Below, piece by piece: positions 5,503-6,455 of a stretch of DNA of 6,455 nt (position 1 is the stretch's first letter; each line of letters starts with the position of its first letter). Source of the stretch: Flavobacteriaceae bacterium. GTDB taxonomy: Bacteria; Bacteroidota; Bacteroidia; Flavobacteriales; Flavobacteriaceae. The translations under genes were made by a program, and so were the position numbers. The notes below the pieces were generated by a model. It saw only the letters and a list, made by a program, of their open reading frames with translations, was not told where the DNA came from and ran no database searches. The DNA is taken from assembly GCA_016780435.1 (NCBI GenBank), contig JADHLU010000056.1:1-6455 (forward strand). Reading direction: 5' to 3'.

Positions 5503-6455
5503 ATGACTGTTCAAATCATTCAATTTTTTGTGAGCCTTTCGCTGCTCATTGTACTGCACGAATTCGGACATTTTTTGCCCGCTCGACTCTTCGGAACTCG
5601 GGTTGAAAAATTCTTTCTGTTTTTCGATATCAAATTCGCTCTCTTTCAGAAAAAAATCGGCGACACCGTCTACGGCATAGGCTGGCTTCCGCTAGGCGGA
5701 TACGTCAAAATATCGGGTATGATCGACGAATCGATGGACAAGGCTCAGATGGCCGAAGAGCCAAAGCCTTGGGAGTTTCGCTCAAAGCCCGCCTGGCAGC
5801 GCCTGATTATCATGCTTGGAGGAGTCACCGTTAACTTCTTACTAGCGGTCATTATTTATATCGGTTTAGCCTTCGCCTACGGAGACGAATACATCGAGAA
5901 CGACTCATTAAAAGGAGGTGTCTGGGTGGTTGAAGAATCGATCGGTTCTAAAATTGGCATTCAAACCGGAGACCAAATCGTGGCAGTTGACGGCCAGCCT
6001 ATCGATCGCTTTAGCGCTGTTTTTCTGGAGTTGGTAAACGGAAACGAGGTCACCCTTAGACGAGACGGGCAGCTGATCACTCAGCCCATTCCGGTTGATT
6101 TTATAGCCACCCTTATCGACGACGAGAGCAAGGCGCGATTCTTGAGCTACCGCATACCATTCATTGTGGGCCAGGTTCCTGAAGATTCCCAAAATATCAA
6201 TTCTGGGCTTCAGCCAGAAGACCAAATTACACGCATCGGAGATTCCCCCATCACGTTTTTCGACGAGTCTAAGGCGGTCATTGCTCAGTATAGCGGGCAA
6301 GAAACCACACTTAGCGTTCAGCGCAAAGACGAGGCTTTCGAAACCAAAATTCGCGTGCAGGTGAGCGACAGCGCCACCATAGGAGTGATTCCCGCAGCGG
6401 CCTCAGCCTTTCAATTGGCTGAAATGGGGTACCTCAATATCAAAACCCAGAAATA
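5503..6455 (+). CDS. rseP: RIP metalloprotease RseP (site-2 protease), N-terminal 317 residues
   Basis: The frame is open from the ATG at 5503 to the right edge (317 codons plus two bases); Bacteroidota members are about 430-450 residues, so the C-terminal part is missing. Seen: the zinc-binding HEFGH (19-23) in the first membrane segment, followed by FLPARLFGTRVEKF; GIGWLPLGGYVKISGM (59-73) and PWEFRSKPAWQRL (90-102), hallmarks of the family; a second membrane segment (about 107-126); then two PDZ-type regions, with GIQTGDQIVAVDGQPI (152-167) and GLQPEDQITRIGDSPI (235-250). The second catalytic motif (NxxPxxxLDG) would lie beyond the edge. Known role: cleavage of membrane-embedded substrates such as anti-sigma factors and remnant signal peptides in the cytoplasmic membrane. 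It is transcribed away from the SCO1 gene from a shared 72-bp region. Confidence 0.96.
   Translation, partial: MTVQIIQFFVSLSLLIVLHEFGHFLPARLFGTRVEKFFLFFDIKFALFQKKIGDTVYGIGWLPLGGYVKISGMIDESMDKAQMAEEPKPWEFRSKPAWQRLIIMLGGVTVNFLLAVIIYIGLAFAYGDEYIENDSLKGGVWVVEESIGSKIGIQTGDQIVAVDGQPIDRFSAVFLELVNGNEVTLRRDGQLITQPIPVDFIATLIDDESKARFLSYRIPFIVGQVPEDSQNINSGLQPEDQITRIGDSPITFFDESKAVIAQYSGQETTLSVQRKDEAFETKIRVQVSDSATIGVIPAAASAFQLAEMGYLNIKTQK

Noticed and set aside
5908..6364. Open frames 5908-6300 (minus) and 6164-6364 (plus)
   Set aside because: Both overlap the RseP PDZ-coding region in other frames; rseP itself stays open to the window edge.
1..6455. tRNA, rRNA, CRISPR array, insertion sequence, riboswitch or toxin-antitoxin pair
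   Set aside because: The window is nearly fully occupied by housekeeping or metal-transport genes; no repeat array, transposase, cloverleaf or terminal inverted repeats were seen.

Overview
The window looks like a chromosomal segment from a member of the Bacteroidota, most likely a flavobacterium. The evidence is the wording of several proteins (the lycopene cyclase, a FeoB carrying MQCMSTLAVVKKET near its C-terminus, an RseP with HEFGHFLPARLFGTRVEKF, a DUF2141 protein). In addition, several intergenic regions carry the TAnnTTTG -7 element typical of this phylum, and there are no clear Shine-Dalgarno sequences. Base composition is moderate and even, with no sign of mobile DNA, tRNA, rRNA or CRISPR.

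Layout, left to right: (1) 1-891, minus strand: the first 297 residues of a lycopene beta-cyclase (crtY), cut by the left edge. (2) 892-954: a 63-bp divergent promoter region with four copies of the 5-mer ATAGG/CCTAT. (3) 955-1776, plus: a GufA-type ZIP metal transporter, followed after 26 bp by (4) 1803-2243, plus: a small secreted DUF2141 protein. (5) 2240-4698, minus: the ferrous iron uptake genes feoA (GTG start), feoB and a 41-residue Cys-rich membrane protein, packed with a 3-nt gap and then a 1-nt TAATG overlap. The last gene converges on the DUF2141 gene and overlaps it by 4 bp. (6) 4756-5430, minus: a SCO1/SenC copper chaperone, 57 bp upstream of feoA and on the same strand. (7) 5431-5502: a second divergent promoter region with two mirror-image -7 elements. 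(8) 5503-6455, plus: the first 317 residues of the site-2 protease RseP, cut by the right edge.

The common theme of the centre is metal handling: Fe(II) uptake (FeoA, FeoB, small Cys-rich protein), divalent metal transport (ZIP) and copper delivery to cytochrome oxidase (SCO1). The carotenoid gene and the envelope-stress protease flank it. All protein-coding genes belong to known families, and I see no undescribed system. The points worth a second look are regulatory and architectural: the two compact divergent promoters, the possible leaderless SCO1 transcript, a small palindrome before feoA, and the tail-to-tail overlap of two coding regions without an apparent terminator.
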